A stretch of 64,000 nucleotides of DNA from Comamonadaceae bacterium (GTDB taxonomy: Bacteria > Pseudomonadota > Gammaproteobacteria > Burkholderiales > Burkholderiaceae_C), in assembly GCA_947455145.1 (NCBI GenBank), contig CANGME010000004.1:62001-126000 (forward strand). The letters are read 5' to 3'. Under the pieces are notes generated by a model. That model saw only the letters and a list, made by a program, of their open reading frames with translations. It ran no database searches and was not told the DNA's origin. Made by a program: the position numbers and the translations under genes. Of the stretch, positions 12,101-19,938 are shown piece after piece (the first letter of the stretch is position 1; the number at the start of each line of letters is the position of its first letter).

Positions 12101-12141
12101 GTTGGACCCAGCACCCCGGCGCCAAGGTCGTCGAAAGCTGA
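9109..12141 (+). CDS. Hybrid sensor histidine kinase (GAF-PAS-GAF-PAS-HisKA-HATPase-REC)
   Basis: A 1010-residue soluble hybrid kinase with no signal peptide or clear transmembrane helix. Domains in order: GAF (about 20-165, with [19 protein letters not shown] and [10 protein letters not shown]), PAS (about 170-295), a second GAF (about 300-455), and PAS (about 465-590). Then come HisKA with phospho-acceptor His618 in [11 protein letters not shown], HATPase_c ([17 protein letters not shown]-box; [14 protein letters not shown]-box), and REC with phospho-acceptor Asp935 in [21 protein letters not shown] pentapeptide is duplicated in the HATPase-REC linker. The first GAF type is often linked to phytochrome-like or diguanylate-cyclase sensors. 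The gene is visibly more AT-rich than alaS and gabD on either side, which suggests transfer. No partner response regulator is nearby. Confidence 0.93.
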   Translation: MRAPLLPADETQRLASLIGLGVLGTRPEERFDRITRLAAGVLDMPIALVSLVDADRQWFKSSYGLDVTQTSRDISFCGHAILGDAFFIVPDTHADSRFSDNPLVTSGPLLRFYAARPLKSIDGHSVGTLCVMDNKPRMLTPTQLALLEDLGCIAEIELNSHANAAALLMSEERMKLAVNTARVGIWEKDLLRQTLVWDDTMYALFGTSRERFPNALDAWNFCLHPQDASIPTAALEATLLSNQAYTPEFRIIWPNGEVHTLKSNARLVQNRADNSTYMVGTNWDITEAKRRERNLDFLGDLQKSCSLLHSSAEIMQMASERIVQHLRLNHCLLVELNPSANQITIIHDEISSDLSKLTGVLPLSEFRTESELRDLADGKTLVSYDALEDPRSLEEMQRLKKRGVRALLNAPYVKDGLLKFVLTASHSEPYDWPAEDITLLSDLAARIFPRLEQARSEEALNESEERMRLAADAARFGMYDRNMITGSFHISARLKQMLGYPSEAEVDHPQVMSHMHPEDVEIGIIAFNRACEAGNDGQIHVEQRIVQCDSEVRWIATVGRIFFEQGKPSRSLGFWVDITDRKKIEIALRESELKQKIALKTAEAANQAKSEFLATMSHEMRTPLNGMLGMVELLLTEHLTPQQRELAELADSSAKSLLGLINDLLDIGKIEAGQLDIERIRFSLDDLLDELSNLYRLRGREKGLAFSIQRSSNIPSHLVGDPARLRQILNNLLSNALKFTHQGTFGLLVERLGRRDSDLSGPSTSLRFSVHDSGIGIAHEVQHKLFTRFTQADSSTTRKFGGSGLGLAIVKQLCEHLGGHVELSSTLGQGSIFCCELQFINDDQVLAEANSTTKTSPFVNDRRSVPDRRSVATHIKTSIADKSKKILIAEDNPINQIVAEALLQKIGYTQVTLVENGQEAVNAVRNCDYDAILMDCRMPVLDGYEATKKIRALGYHLPIIAMTANAGPTDLEKCLNVGMNDFLSKPFNATTLNQTLTRWTQHPGAKVVES
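11688..11723 (+). repeat. 18-bp tandem duplication in the kinase linker
   Basis: TGATCGCAGATCAGT occurs at 11688-11702 and again at 11706-11720, an 18-base period that encodes DRRSV twice. It lies between the ATPase and receiver domains, where length change should be tolerated. Confidence 0.6.
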
Positions 12142-12236
12142 GAACAAGCACCGACGACTCGCAATTCTCCACTTAACCCTTAGCATATAGTTTTTCAGAT
12201 CTTTTAACCTTTTCCACATCATTACTGAAGCCCGCC

Positions 12237-13715
12237 ATGGACATGAAAACATCCCCCCTCGCCCTGCTCAATGACCCCAGCCTGCTCAAGACCGATGCCT
12301 TGGTCAACGGCAAGTGGGTGAACGGCAGCAGTCGTTTTGACGTGCTCGACCCCTCCAACGGCATCAAGCTGGCCGATGTGGCCAACCTGGGGCCTAAGGA
12401 TGCCGAGCAAGCCATTGCCGCCGCCAACGCCGCCTGGCCCGCCTGGCGCAGCAAGACCGGCAAAGAGCGCAGCATCATCCTGCGCAAGTGGTTTGACCTG
12501 CTGATGGCCAACCAAGAAGACCTGGGCCGCATCCTGACTGCCGAGCAGGGCAAGCCCTTTGCCGAAGCCAAGGGCGAAGTAGCTTATGGTGCCAGCTTTG
12601 TCGAATGGTTTGCCGAGGAAGCCAAGCGCGTTAACGGCGAGACCCTGCCCCAGTTCGACAACAACCGCCGCCTGATGGTCATCAAACAGCCCATCGGCGT
12701 GTGCGCCGCCATCACGCCGTGGAACTTCCCTCTTGCCATGATCACGCGCAAGGTGGCCCCGGCACTGGCCGCTGGCTGCCCCGTCATCATTAAACCGGCC
12801 GAGCTGACGCCGCTGACCGCACTGGCTGCCGCAGAGCTGGCGATTCGCGCGGGCATCCCACCCGGCGTGCTCAACGTCATCACGGCGGACGCTGACAACT
12901 CCATCGCGGTGGGCAAAGTGCTGTGCGCCAGCGACGTGGTGCGCCATATTAGCTTCACCGGCTCCACCGAAGTAGGCCGCATCTTGATGGCGCAAAGCGC
13001 TCCCACCGTGAAAAAAATGTCCCTGGAGTTGGGTGGCAACGCCCCCTTCATCGTGTTTGACGACGCCGATGTGGACTCTGCTGTTGAAGGTGCCATGGCC
13101 AGCAAGTACCGCAACGCAGGCCAGACCTGTGTCTGCGCCAACCGCCTTTATGTCCAGAACGGCGTGTACGACGAGTTCGTTGAAAAATTCGCCGCCAAGG
13201 TCAAGGCCTTGAAGGTGGGCAATGGTTTTGAAGACGGTGTGTCACAAGGCCCGCTGATTGAAGACGCAGCGGTTGAGAAAGTCACGCGCCACGTGGCCGA
13301 CGCCATCGCCAAAGGTGGCAAGGTGTTGGCTGGAGGAAACAAAATGCACGGCCAGTTCTTTGAGCCCACCGTGCTGGCGAACGCCACGGCCGACATGCTG
13401 TGCGCCACCGAAGAAACCTTTGGCCCCTTCGCGCCGGTGTTTCGCTTCTCTACCGAGCAAGAAGCTGTGGACGCCGCCAACAACACCGTGTTTGGCTTGG
13501 CCAGCTACTTCTACAGCCGCGACGTGGGCCGCATCTTTCGCGTGAGCGAGGCGCTGGAGTTCGGCATGGTGGGCATCAACGTGGGCGTCATCGCCACCGA
13601 GCACGTGCCCTTTGGCGGCGTCAAACAATCCGGCCTGGGCCGCGAGGGCTCCAGCCACGGCATGGAAGACTATGTGGAGATGAAGTACCTGTGCATTGGT
13701 GACATTCTCAAATGA
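12237..13715 (+). CDS. gabD: NAD(P)-dependent succinate-semialdehyde dehydrogenase
   Basis: A 492-residue aldehyde dehydrogenase that oxidises succinate semialdehyde to succinate in the cytoplasm. Seen: ITPWNFPLAMITRKVAPALAAGC (cofactor site), FTGSTEVGR, LELGGNAPFIVF with the general-base Glu, and NAGQTCVCANR with the catalytic Cys near residue 297. The C-terminus has KQSGLGREGSSHGMEDYVEMKYLC. The GQTCVC signature and this C-terminus are typical of GabD. A second in-frame ATG lies two codons downstream. The stop overlaps the next start (ATGA). Related aldehyde dehydrogenases (glutarate semialdehyde) cannot be excluded. Confidence 0.9.
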   Translation: MDMKTSPLALLNDPSLLKTDALVNGKWVNGSSRFDVLDPSNGIKLADVANLGPKDAEQAIAAANAAWPAWRSKTGKERSIILRKWFDLLMANQEDLGRILTAEQGKPFAEAKGEVAYGASFVEWFAEEAKRVNGETLPQFDNNRRLMVIKQPIGVCAAITPWNFPLAMITRKVAPALAAGCPVIIKPAELTPLTALAAAELAIRAGIPPGVLNVITADADNSIAVGKVLCASDVVRHISFTGSTEVGRILMAQSAPTVKKMSLELGGNAPFIVFDDADVDSAVEGAMASKYRNAGQTCVCANRLYVQNGVYDEFVEKFAAKVKALKVGNGFEDGVSQGPLIEDAAVEKVTRHVADAIAKGGKVLAGGNKMHGQFFEPTVLANATADMLCATEETFGPFAPVFRFSTEQEAVDAANNTVFGLASYFYSRDVGRIFRVSEALEFGMVGINVGVIATEHVPFGGVKQSGLGREGSSHGMEDYVEMKYLCIGDILK

Positions 13716-14227
13716 GATTGCCATCGAGCGGGTCGATTTGGCGCGTGGTCCTTGGCCCTGTCCTATTTCTCGCGCTAGCGCTTGGCTTGACAGCTTGCGC
13801 CACGTTCGCTACCGGCGACCAGCCCAGGGTAGACGTGATCGGCATCGAGCCGTTGAGTGGTCAAGGCATGGAGATGCGCATGATGGTGAAGCTGCGTGTG
13901 CTGAACCCAAATGAAACACCGCTGGAATACGACGGCGTCTTTTTGGAGATGGACGTCCGGGGCAAGAGCTTTGCGGCTGGCGTAAGTGATGCGCGCGGCA
14001 GCGTGCCACGCTTTGGTGAGGTGGTGCTGGCAATGCCCGTCACCGTGTCGGCCTTTGCGGCAGTGCGCCAAGTGATCGGCTTCGCTGGCGGAGATCGCAC
14101 GCAGATTGACTATCAGTTGCGCGGCAAACTTGCCGGCCCACTACTCGGTGGCCATCGATTCCAATCAGTGGGCGAATTTAAGTTACCTACCGGGCTGGTG
14201 AACGATGGCGGGGCCGTGACAAAATAG
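13712..14227 (+). CDS. LEA type 2 (LEA14-like) domain lipoprotein
   Basis: 171 residues. An N-terminal hydrophobic segment ends in a lipobox-like LGLTAC, so the protein is probably a lipoprotein. Residues about 45-165 have the LEA14/WHy pattern: a VDVIGIEPL strand, MRMMVKLRVLNPNETPLEYDGV, then FEV-type strands and LRGKLAGP near the end. Members are small beta-sandwich proteins linked to desiccation or envelope stress; the bacterial role is poorly defined. The ATG overlaps the gabD stop, so translation is coupled. Confidence 0.7.
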   Translation: MRLPSSGSIWRVVLGPVLFLALALGLTACATFATGDQPRVDVIGIEPLSGQGMEMRMMVKLRVLNPNETPLEYDGVFLEMDVRGKSFAAGVSDARGSVPRFGEVVLAMPVTVSAFAAVRQVIGFAGGDRTQIDYQLRGKLAGPLLGGHRFQSVGEFKLPTGLVNDGGAVTK

Positions 14228-14271
14228 GAGTGCATAATCAAATACTTATATACCAACGAGGTCACTCTGAC

Positions 14272-14745
14272 ATGATCTTTAAAACATTGTTCCAAGCTGC
14301 CGCGCTAACCCTCGCCGCCACTATGGCGCTGGGCGTCACCGCAGAAACCACGCCGTCGCAAAAAACAAAGCCCAAGACCCAAGTCGCGGCCAAGGCTCCG
14401 ATCAAACACAAAGTCGTCTTTCAGGTGAGCGATGCCGAACCCGCCAAATGGAACCTGGCTCTGAACAATGCCAAAAACGTGCAACAGGAACTGGGTGCCG
14501 ACAAGGTGGAGATTGAAATCGTAGCCTACGGCCCCGGTATAGCCATGCTCAAGGCAGACGCCCTCTCGGCCAACCGCGTGAGCGAAGCGGCCCAGGCCGG
14601 TGTAAAAATGGTGGCCTGCGAGAACACCATAACAGTCCAAAAACTCACCAAAGCCGACATGAACAAGGACATCAGTTATGCGCCTGCCGGGGTTGTGGAG
14701 TTGATGCAACGCCAGAGTGAAGGTTGGGCTTACATTCGGCCTTGA
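14272..14745 (+). CDS. Exported DsrE/DsrF-like family protein
   Basis: 157 residues. The ATG at 14272 is chosen over a GTG at 14230 because GAGG lies 10 bases upstream and the shorter form starts with a proper signal peptide (MIFKTLFQAAALTLAATMALGVTA). The mature part (HKVVFQVSDAEPAKWNLALNNAKNV, then ADKVEIEIVAYGPGIAML, then GVKMVACENTI) matches periplasmic DsrE-like proteins with a single conserved Cys. Cytoplasmic relatives relay sulfur; the exported group has no established substrate. It follows the LEA14-like gene by 44 bases. Confidence 0.75.
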   Translation: MIFKTLFQAAALTLAATMALGVTAETTPSQKTKPKTQVAAKAPIKHKVVFQVSDAEPAKWNLALNNAKNVQQELGADKVEIEIVAYGPGIAMLKADALSANRVSEAAQAGVKMVACENTITVQKLTKADMNKDISYAPAGVVELMQRQSEGWAYIRP

Positions 14746-14787
14746 CATTCAACCTGAGAGCCTCCCTCCTAGGGCTTCAACGCCTTC

Positions 14788-14793
14788 TATAAT
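14788..14793 (+). promoter_or_regulatory. -10 box of the tRNA-Gly promoter
   Basis: A perfect TATAAT lies 10 bases before the tRNA 5' end, at the right distance for transcription to start at or just before the mature RNA. No clear -35 is visible 17 bases upstream; a TTGACA at 14742-14747 is too far away. Confidence 0.55.
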
Positions 14794-14802
14794 CGACAGA
14801 AC

Positions 14803-14876
14803 GCGGGTGTAGTTCAATGGTAGAACTTTTGCTTCCCAAGCAAATAGCGTGGGTTCGATTCCCATCACCCGCTCCA
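14803..14876 (+). tRNA. tRNA-Gly (anticodon CCC)
   Basis: 74 bases including the encoded CCA (14874-14876). The acceptor arm GCGGGTG pairs with CACCCGC, and a D-arm of GTTC/GAAC is visible. The anticodon stem TTTGC/GCAAA encloses loop TTCCCAA, so the anticodon is CCC, reading GGG. The T-arm GTGGG-TTCGATT-CCCAT is canonical. The DNA closely resembles the known tRNA-Gly(CCC) family. A Bug receptor gene starts 18 bases downstream. Confidence 0.97.
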
Positions 14877-14894
14877 CTCTCTTGAGGCCATTTC

Positions 14895-15875
14895 ATGAAA
14901 AGAAGAGAACTTGTCCGCTCCGCAGCTGCCACCATGTGGACCGCAGCCTGGATGCAACCTGCCTTCAGTCAGAAATACCCCAATAGCCCTGTCACGGTGA
15001 TTTTGCCTTTGCAGGCGGGCAGCGCCTCTGACGTTGCCGTGCGGCATTTCACCGAACGACTGTCCAGTCGCTTTGGGACTGGCTTTGTGGTCGAAAACGT
15101 CACCGGAGCAGCCGGTTTAGTGGGACTAGAGCGGCTGTCGCGCGCCAAACCCGATGGACTCACGCTGGCTGCCTTGAACAACAGCATCGTCACCATCCTG
15201 CCGCATCTGCAAGCCGAAAAAATCAAAGTTGACACCCGCAAGGACTTTCTCCCGGTGACCGGGATTGCCAACATCCCGACGTTTTTTGCGGTGCCCAAGT
15301 CCTCCCCGATCAAGAGCATCCAGGACTTAATCGCCATGGCGCGCAAGGAACCGGGCCGCATCACCTACTCGTCGGGCGGTGTGGGCAGCCCTCAGCATTT
15401 GGCGACCGAGATGTTTCAGGCGTTCACCGGTACTCAACTGGTGCACGTGCCCTACCGCGGCGCGAGTCAAGCGGCTCTGGCAGTCGCCTCGGGTGAAGTA
15501 AATGTCATGTCCATGGCGCTTTCATTGGCCCAGCCGTTCCTGGGCGACGAAAGGGTTCGTTTGATTGGTTTTTGCGGCACCGAGCGACACGCGCAGTTCC
15601 GCGATATTCCGACCCTACAGGAGCAGGGCGTCGCCCGTTACGACTATTCGTCATGGATTGGCCTGTTTATCCACAAAGACGCCTCGCCTGACGTGCTGGC
15701 CGCCTTGCGCAAAGAGTCTGCGCTGATCGTGAATGATCGCGCGTTTCAAACGCAGCTCATCCGCTCCGGTCTTGACCCCTGGCCTCGCTCCGCCAGTGAA
15801 TTAACCCGCATTGTGGAAGGCGATTACTTGCGCTGGCAAAAAATTATCCGGGACGCCAAAATCCTGGCCAAATAG
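14895..15875 (+). CDS. Bug/TctC-family solute receptor
   Basis: A 326-residue extracytoplasmic receptor. The signal peptide starts KRRELVRSAAATMW and probably cleaves before QKYPN. Family landmarks: PVTVILPLQAGSASDVAVR (the usual GG is replaced by QAGSAS), VENVTGAAGLVG, YSSGGVGSPQHLA and HVPYRGASQAAL. GAGG lies 9 bases before the ATG. It directly follows tRNA-Gly and precedes a TRAP-type receptor 8 bases downstream. Two unrelated receptor classes in one unit with no membrane subunits is unusual. The ligand is unknown. Confidence 0.88.
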   Translation: MKRRELVRSAAATMWTAAWMQPAFSQKYPNSPVTVILPLQAGSASDVAVRHFTERLSSRFGTGFVVENVTGAAGLVGLERLSRAKPDGLTLAALNNSIVTILPHLQAEKIKVDTRKDFLPVTGIANIPTFFAVPKSSPIKSIQDLIAMARKEPGRITYSSGGVGSPQHLATEMFQAFTGTQLVHVPYRGASQAALAVASGEVNVMSMALSLAQPFLGDERVRLIGFCGTERHAQFRDIPTLQEQGVARYDYSSWIGLFIHKDASPDVLAALRKESALIVNDRAFQTQLIRSGLDPWPRSASELTRIVEGDYLRWQKIIRDAKILAK

Positions 15876-15883
15876 AATTTGGC

Positions 15884-16825
15884 ATGGACACGTCTACGAC
15901 TAAGCTGGGCGGCTATCAGGGAAATGCATCCATTCTGACAAAGGCCTTGCTGCGTTTGGCCGAGTGCCTGCAAGACAGTCCATCGACTTGGTCATGTCAG
16001 TCCGAGGTCGACGCGCCGTCACAAGGTGAATCCGCCAACGCACTGTTTTCGAGCGTCGAGCAGGGAACTCGCCAGATTTGTTATGTGGCATCCGGATATC
16101 TCTCAGCGCGGGTGCCAGAGCTAAGCGTGCTCGATTTACCTTTCTCCGTGAGTGACCGACGTCAGGCGCTGGCCGCCCTGGATGGTGACGCAGGCGAGTT
16201 GCTTGCCCAAGCGGTGGCCCAGAAAACCAACTATCAGGTACTTGGTTTTTGGGACAACGGGTTTCGCCACCTCTCTAACAGCGTTCACCCCATTCGCAAA
16301 CCCCAGGACTGCGAGGGGTTAGTCATCCGCACCCTGGACAATGCGGGCTATCGTTCCGCGCTGAACGCGCTGGGTTTTGAGGCGCGCACCACAGACGTGA
16401 AGGATCTGGTGCGGGTTATTCGCTCAGGTGAAGTTCACGCCCAGGAGAACCCGCTCACCAATTTGTTGACGTTCGAGCTTTGGCGCTATCACCCCTATGT
16501 GAGTTTGACTGGGCATTATTTTGGCGTGCTGTTATTGGTGTGCAACAAGGCTTGGTATCAAGCCCTGACACCAGCGAAAAAAGCCGATCTAACGACCGCC
16601 GCCGCCTCCGCAACGACGCTTCAACGCCAGCTTGCGGCCGAAGCCGATGGCTTGGCTTTGGTCGAATTGCGCAAGCTGGGCGTGCAGGTACTCGGCCCGA
16701 ATGAACTGGATATGGCCGCCCTGCGGGAAGCCACTGCCGTCGTCACTCAGGCAACGCGCCTATCGCTTTCGCCTGCCTTGCTTTCAGCATATCTGAACAC
16801 ACCAGAAGCATCAACGAAAGGTTGA
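15884..16825 (+). CDS. TRAP-type DctP-like solute-binding protein without a signal peptide
   Basis: A 313-residue DctP/TeaA-fold receptor. Recognised by LSVLDLPFSVSDRRQALAALDG, then YQVLGFWDNGFRHLSNSVHPIRKPQDCEGLVIRT, then the ligand-binding Arg/Asn block AQENPLTNLLTFELWRYHPYVSLTGHYF. This is the typical Q/E-NP...F....K.-T.H. order. The N-terminus (MDTSTTKLGGYQGNASI) has no hydrophobic segment, and the frame upstream shows none either, so export is doubtful. It starts 8 bases after the Bug receptor stop. DctQ/DctM subunits are absent. It could be a binding protein with a cytoplasmic role or a decayed receptor. Confidence 0.75.
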   Translation: MDTSTTKLGGYQGNASILTKALLRLAECLQDSPSTWSCQSEVDAPSQGESANALFSSVEQGTRQICYVASGYLSARVPELSVLDLPFSVSDRRQALAALDGDAGELLAQAVAQKTNYQVLGFWDNGFRHLSNSVHPIRKPQDCEGLVIRTLDNAGYRSALNALGFEARTTDVKDLVRVIRSGEVHAQENPLTNLLTFELWRYHPYVSLTGHYFGVLLLVCNKAWYQALTPAKKADLTTAAASATTLQRQLAAEADGLALVELRKLGVQVLGPNELDMAALREATAVVTQATRLSLSPALLSAYLNTPEASTKG

Positions 16826-16839
16826 TGCCTTGGCTGGCG

Positions 16840-17832
16840 TCAGATCTTGAAAGACTCCATAGCCTCCGGCGCAAACAACTCGCTAGGCTCCAGCAAACGC
16901 TTGGACAGACCTTGCTCAAAGTGATAGCGCAAAAAGGTGCGCAGAGTTTTCTCATTCTTCTCGAAACCATAGGGCCAAAAATCATCGCCCATCTCGCGCT
17001 TGACCTGCTCCACGTGCGAGGTCAACCACGGCAGCATGGTCTTGAGCGCGGCGGTCTCGTATAGATCTTCGTAGCTGCGGCGTTGTGACTCTTTCAGCGC
17101 CTTCATCATCGACTGTGCGACCCAACGATTGGCCTCGTACACGTCCCGGCGAATGGCCACGGTGTGCATGATAGGGAACATGCCGGTTTCTTTGAAATAG
17201 TTGCGCTCGATGGGCTCGTAGTCTTCAAACAGACGCTTGACCTTGCCACCGCCTTTGAGGTAGCTCGACGGCATGCGCGCCGTGTAGAGCGCGTCAATCT
17301 CACCGTCCATCAACATTTGCGACAGGGTTTGAGTCGGGCCGATGCTCTGGACCTTGATGTTGGACGGCAAATCGAGCTTCATTTTTTCGGAGCGACCGGG
17401 CTCTTCTTCACCCCCGGTGTAGTAGGTCACGCTATCGACCGGCACACCGTAGTGGTCGGACAAAATGCCGCGAATCCACACTGGGGCGGTCATTTGGTAT
17501 TCCGGGTTACCCACGCGTTTACCGATCAGGTCTTTGGCCTCACGGATGCCCGAGTTGGCGTTGACGTAAATGCAGGAATGGCGGAAGAAACGTGAGGGGA
17601 AAACCGGGATCGCGACAAAAGGCCGTGGCTCGCGGAACATCGATACGCTGTAAGACGAGAGCGACATTTCGGCCACGTCAAATTCTTTGTGGCGCAACAT
17701 GCGGAAGAAGGTTTCTTCCACCTCCATGTTGAGGTAGTTCAGGTCGATGCCGTCGGGCTGGATGCTGCCGTCCATCAGGGCGCGCGTGCGGTCGTAGTTC
17801 CAGCAGCCGAAGGTGAGTTTGAGTTTGGACAT
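16840..17832 (-). CDS. 4,5-dihydroxyphthalate decarboxylase-like protein
   Basis: 330 residues, no signal peptide. The sequence LTFGCWNYDRTRALMDGSIQPDGIDLNYL, then FRMLRHKEFDVAEMSLSSY and FPSRFFRHSCIYVN, is the pattern of Pht5/OphC-type 4,5-dihydroxyphthalate decarboxylases. These remove one carboxyl from 4,5-dihydroxyphthalate to give protocatechuate. They share the fold of periplasmic binding proteins but act in the cytoplasm, which fits the missing signal. It is the last gene of a minus-strand operon with the dioxygenase and two Bug receptors. A solute-binding role is an alternative, but the phthalate context favours the enzyme. Confidence 0.8.
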   Translation of the reverse strand: MSKLKLTFGCWNYDRTRALMDGSIQPDGIDLNYLNMEVEETFFRMLRHKEFDVAEMSLSSYSVSMFREPRPFVAIPVFPSRFFRHSCIYVNANSGIREAKDLIGKRVGNPEYQMTAPVWIRGILSDHYGVPVDSVTYYTGGEEEPGRSEKMKLDLPSNIKVQSIGPTQTLSQMLMDGEIDALYTARMPSSYLKGGGKVKRLFEDYEPIERNYFKETGMFPIMHTVAIRRDVYEANRWVAQSMMKALKESQRRSYEDLYETAALKTMLPWLTSHVEQVKREMGDDFWPYGFEKNEKTLRTFLRYHFEQGLSKRLLEPSELFAPEAMESFKI

Positions 17833-17867
17833 GGTTCGCGAGGGTTAATTGATTGATGTCGATTTTG

Positions 17868-18860
17868 TTATTCGGATTTAATGCCCGCAGCAGCGATGGC
17901 TTTGGCCATACGCTCGATCTCTGACTGGATCGAGCGACCATACTCCGCCGGGCCAGCACCAACGGCGTCCACCCCAGCCGTGTTCAGGGCTTGAATCAGG
18001 TCTGGCATTTTGGCGACGCGGGCCACCTCAGCGCTAAAACGCTCAATGACATTGGGGGGCGTACCGCTGGCGGCAAAAAATCCAATAGTGGGTGAAAAGT
18101 CAAAACCCGGAATAACCTCGGCAATCGTGGGCACCTGGGGCTCTTGGCTGGAGCGCTGGGCCGAGTTATTGGCCAGCAACTTGATCTGCCCGCTTTTGAC
18201 AAAACCCGCGAGTGAAGGCAGGGCCGAAAACAAGACATCGACCTGCCCACCCACGAGTGCGGGCACTGATTGACCCGTGCCCTTGAAGGGGATGTGTTTC
18301 AAGTCCAGGCCCAAGCCGCTTTTCATCGCCTCCATGGTGAGGTGGTGCGTGCTGCCAACGCCCGATGAGCCGTAATTCAAGCTGCCCGGCTTGGCCTTGA
18401 CCAAGGCGATGAACTCTTGCAAATTGGACACGCCCACTTTGGGGTGAACCGCCAGGTAGAGCGAGGCCCGCGCCGCCAGCGCGACCGGCACGAAATCGCG
18501 CTTGTAGTCGTAACTCAAGTTCTTGTAAATCACCGGATTGATGGAGAACATAGAGCCGTCAGTCACCATGAAGGTGTGGCCATCGGCGGGCGCTGTGGCC
18601 AGGGCCTGGGCGGCCACCACGCCGTTGGCACCGGGCTTGTTGTCCACCACCACGGGCTGGCCCAAGCGCTCGGTCAAGCGCTGGGCAAACAGGCGCGCCA
18701 CCGTGTCGGGCAAGCCGCCTGCGGGGTTGGTGATGATGAGGCGGATGGGCTTGTTGGGGTAGCTTGCTTGGGCCTGAGCCTGACTCATCAAGGTGCTGAC
18801 CCCGATCATCCACAGCCCCAACAGCGTGCCCGCCTTGCACAGGATCTTGCGTTTATTCAT
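17868..18860 (-). CDS. Bug/TctC-family receptor, phthalate cluster copy A
   Basis: A 330-residue Bug receptor with a signal peptide probably ending at AQAQA and mature start SYPNKPIRL. Landmarks: ITNPAGGLPDTVARLFAQRL, VVDNKPGANGVVAAQAL, FMVTDGSMFSINPVIY, SSGVGSTHHLTMEAM and HIPFKGTGQSVPAL. GGAGA lies about 7 bases before the ATG. It is very similar along its length to the neighbouring receptor at 18910-19890, a local duplication. Placement between the ring dioxygenase and the decarboxylase suggests phthalate-type ligands (inference). Confidence 0.93.
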   Translation of the reverse strand: MNKRKILCKAGTLLGLWMIGVSTLMSQAQAQASYPNKPIRLIITNPAGGLPDTVARLFAQRLTERLGQPVVVDNKPGANGVVAAQALATAPADGHTFMVTDGSMFSINPVIYKNLSYDYKRDFVPVALAARASLYLAVHPKVGVSNLQEFIALVKAKPGSLNYGSSGVGSTHHLTMEAMKSGLGLDLKHIPFKGTGQSVPALVGGQVDVLFSALPSLAGFVKSGQIKLLANNSAQRSSQEPQVPTIAEVIPGFDFSPTIGFFAASGTPPNVIERFSAEVARVAKMPDLIQALNTAGVDAVGAGPAEYGRSIQSEIERMAKAIAAAGIKSE

Positions 18861-18909
18861 TTGAAATCTCCAACATAAATGCTCAATGGGTTTGATGAGG
18901 CCAACATGA

Positions 18910-19890
18910 TTACTCCTGCTTGATGCTCACGGTTTTGAGCACCTTGCCCAGTCGCTCATTTTCGTCTGCGATGGCTTTGGCGTAGTCGCCCGGTTTGCCA
19001 CCCACCGCTTCGATACCGGCATTGGCGAGTATCTGAATCGTCTCAGAGGCTTTGGCGACCTTGTCCATCTCGGCGCTGATGCGCTCAATCACGGCCGACG
19101 GCGTACCGGTGGATGCGAGCACGCCAACGATCACGGCAAAGTCGAAGCCCGGCACGATCTCGGCAATCGCGGGCACACCGGGCTCCTGGGCTGAGCGTTT
19201 GGCGGCATTGGTCGCCAGTAATTTGATCTGGTTGGCTTTGACAAAACCCGACACCGAGGGCAGCGCAGAAAACGCCACGTCCACCTGCCCACCAATCAAG
19301 GCGGGCACGGATTGGCCCGTGCCTTTGAACGGCACATGCACCACGTCAATTCCCAGCGCCGTCTTCATGGCCTCCATCGTCAGGTGGTGCGAGCTGCCGA
19401 TGCCCGAGGAGCCATAGTTCAAGGCCCCGGGTTTGGCTCGGGCCATCGCCACGAATTCCTGCAAAGTGTTGACGCCAGTCTTGGGATGTACGGCTAGGTA
19501 AAGGGGCGCACGCGCGGCGAGCGAGACCGGGATGAAGTCGCGCTTGAAGTCGTAACTCAGACTCTTGTAAATCGCCGGGTTGATGGAGAACATGGAGCCA
19601 TCGGTCACTAAAAAAGTGTAGCCGTCGGGCGGTACTGCCGCCAACGCCTGGGCCGCCACCACGCCATTGGCACCGGGCTTGTTGTCCACCACCACGCCCT
19701 GCCCCAATGCTGCACCCAGGCGCTGCGCATAAATGCGCGCCACGGTATCAGGCAAGCCACCGGCGGAATAAGGCACGATGAACTTGATGCTGCGGTTGGG
19801 ATAGGCGGCTTGCGCAGTGACCCATGTGGGAGCAGCTAGGCCGACGGCCATCAGGGCCGCGCCAAAAACAAGAGGACGACGTGAAGACAT
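18910..19890 (-). CDS. Bug/TctC-family receptor, phthalate cluster copy B
   Basis: 326 residues, signal peptide ending near VTAQA, mature part starting AYPNRSIKF. It shares long identical stretches with copy A: GGLPDTVAR, VVVDNKPGANGVVAAQALA, VTDGSMFSINP, AVHPK.GV..LQEF, HHLTMEAMK, FKGTGQSVPAL, and QVDV.FSALPS..GFVK. AGGAG lies 7 bases before the ATG. The gaps on either side are under 50 bases. The two copies may differ in ligand (for example phthalate isomers) or be redundant. Confidence 0.93.
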   Translation of the reverse strand: MSSRRPLVFGAALMAVGLAAPTWVTAQAAYPNRSIKFIVPYSAGGLPDTVARIYAQRLGAALGQGVVVDNKPGANGVVAAQALAAVPPDGYTFLVTDGSMFSINPAIYKSLSYDFKRDFIPVSLAARAPLYLAVHPKTGVNTLQEFVAMARAKPGALNYGSSGIGSSHHLTMEAMKTALGIDVVHVPFKGTGQSVPALIGGQVDVAFSALPSVSGFVKANQIKLLATNAAKRSAQEPGVPAIAEIVPGFDFAVIVGVLASTGTPSAVIERISAEMDKVAKASETIQILANAGIEAVGGKPGDYAKAIADENERLGKVLKTVSIKQE

Positions 19891-19938
19891 GAGCTATCTC
19901 CTGAGAGTGTTGCGTTGGAGTACGAAAAAGGACTGCCC

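Noticed and set aside
14803-14876. tRNA-Gly as an integration site
   Set aside because: No copy of the tRNA 3' end, integrase or phage gene was seen nearby.
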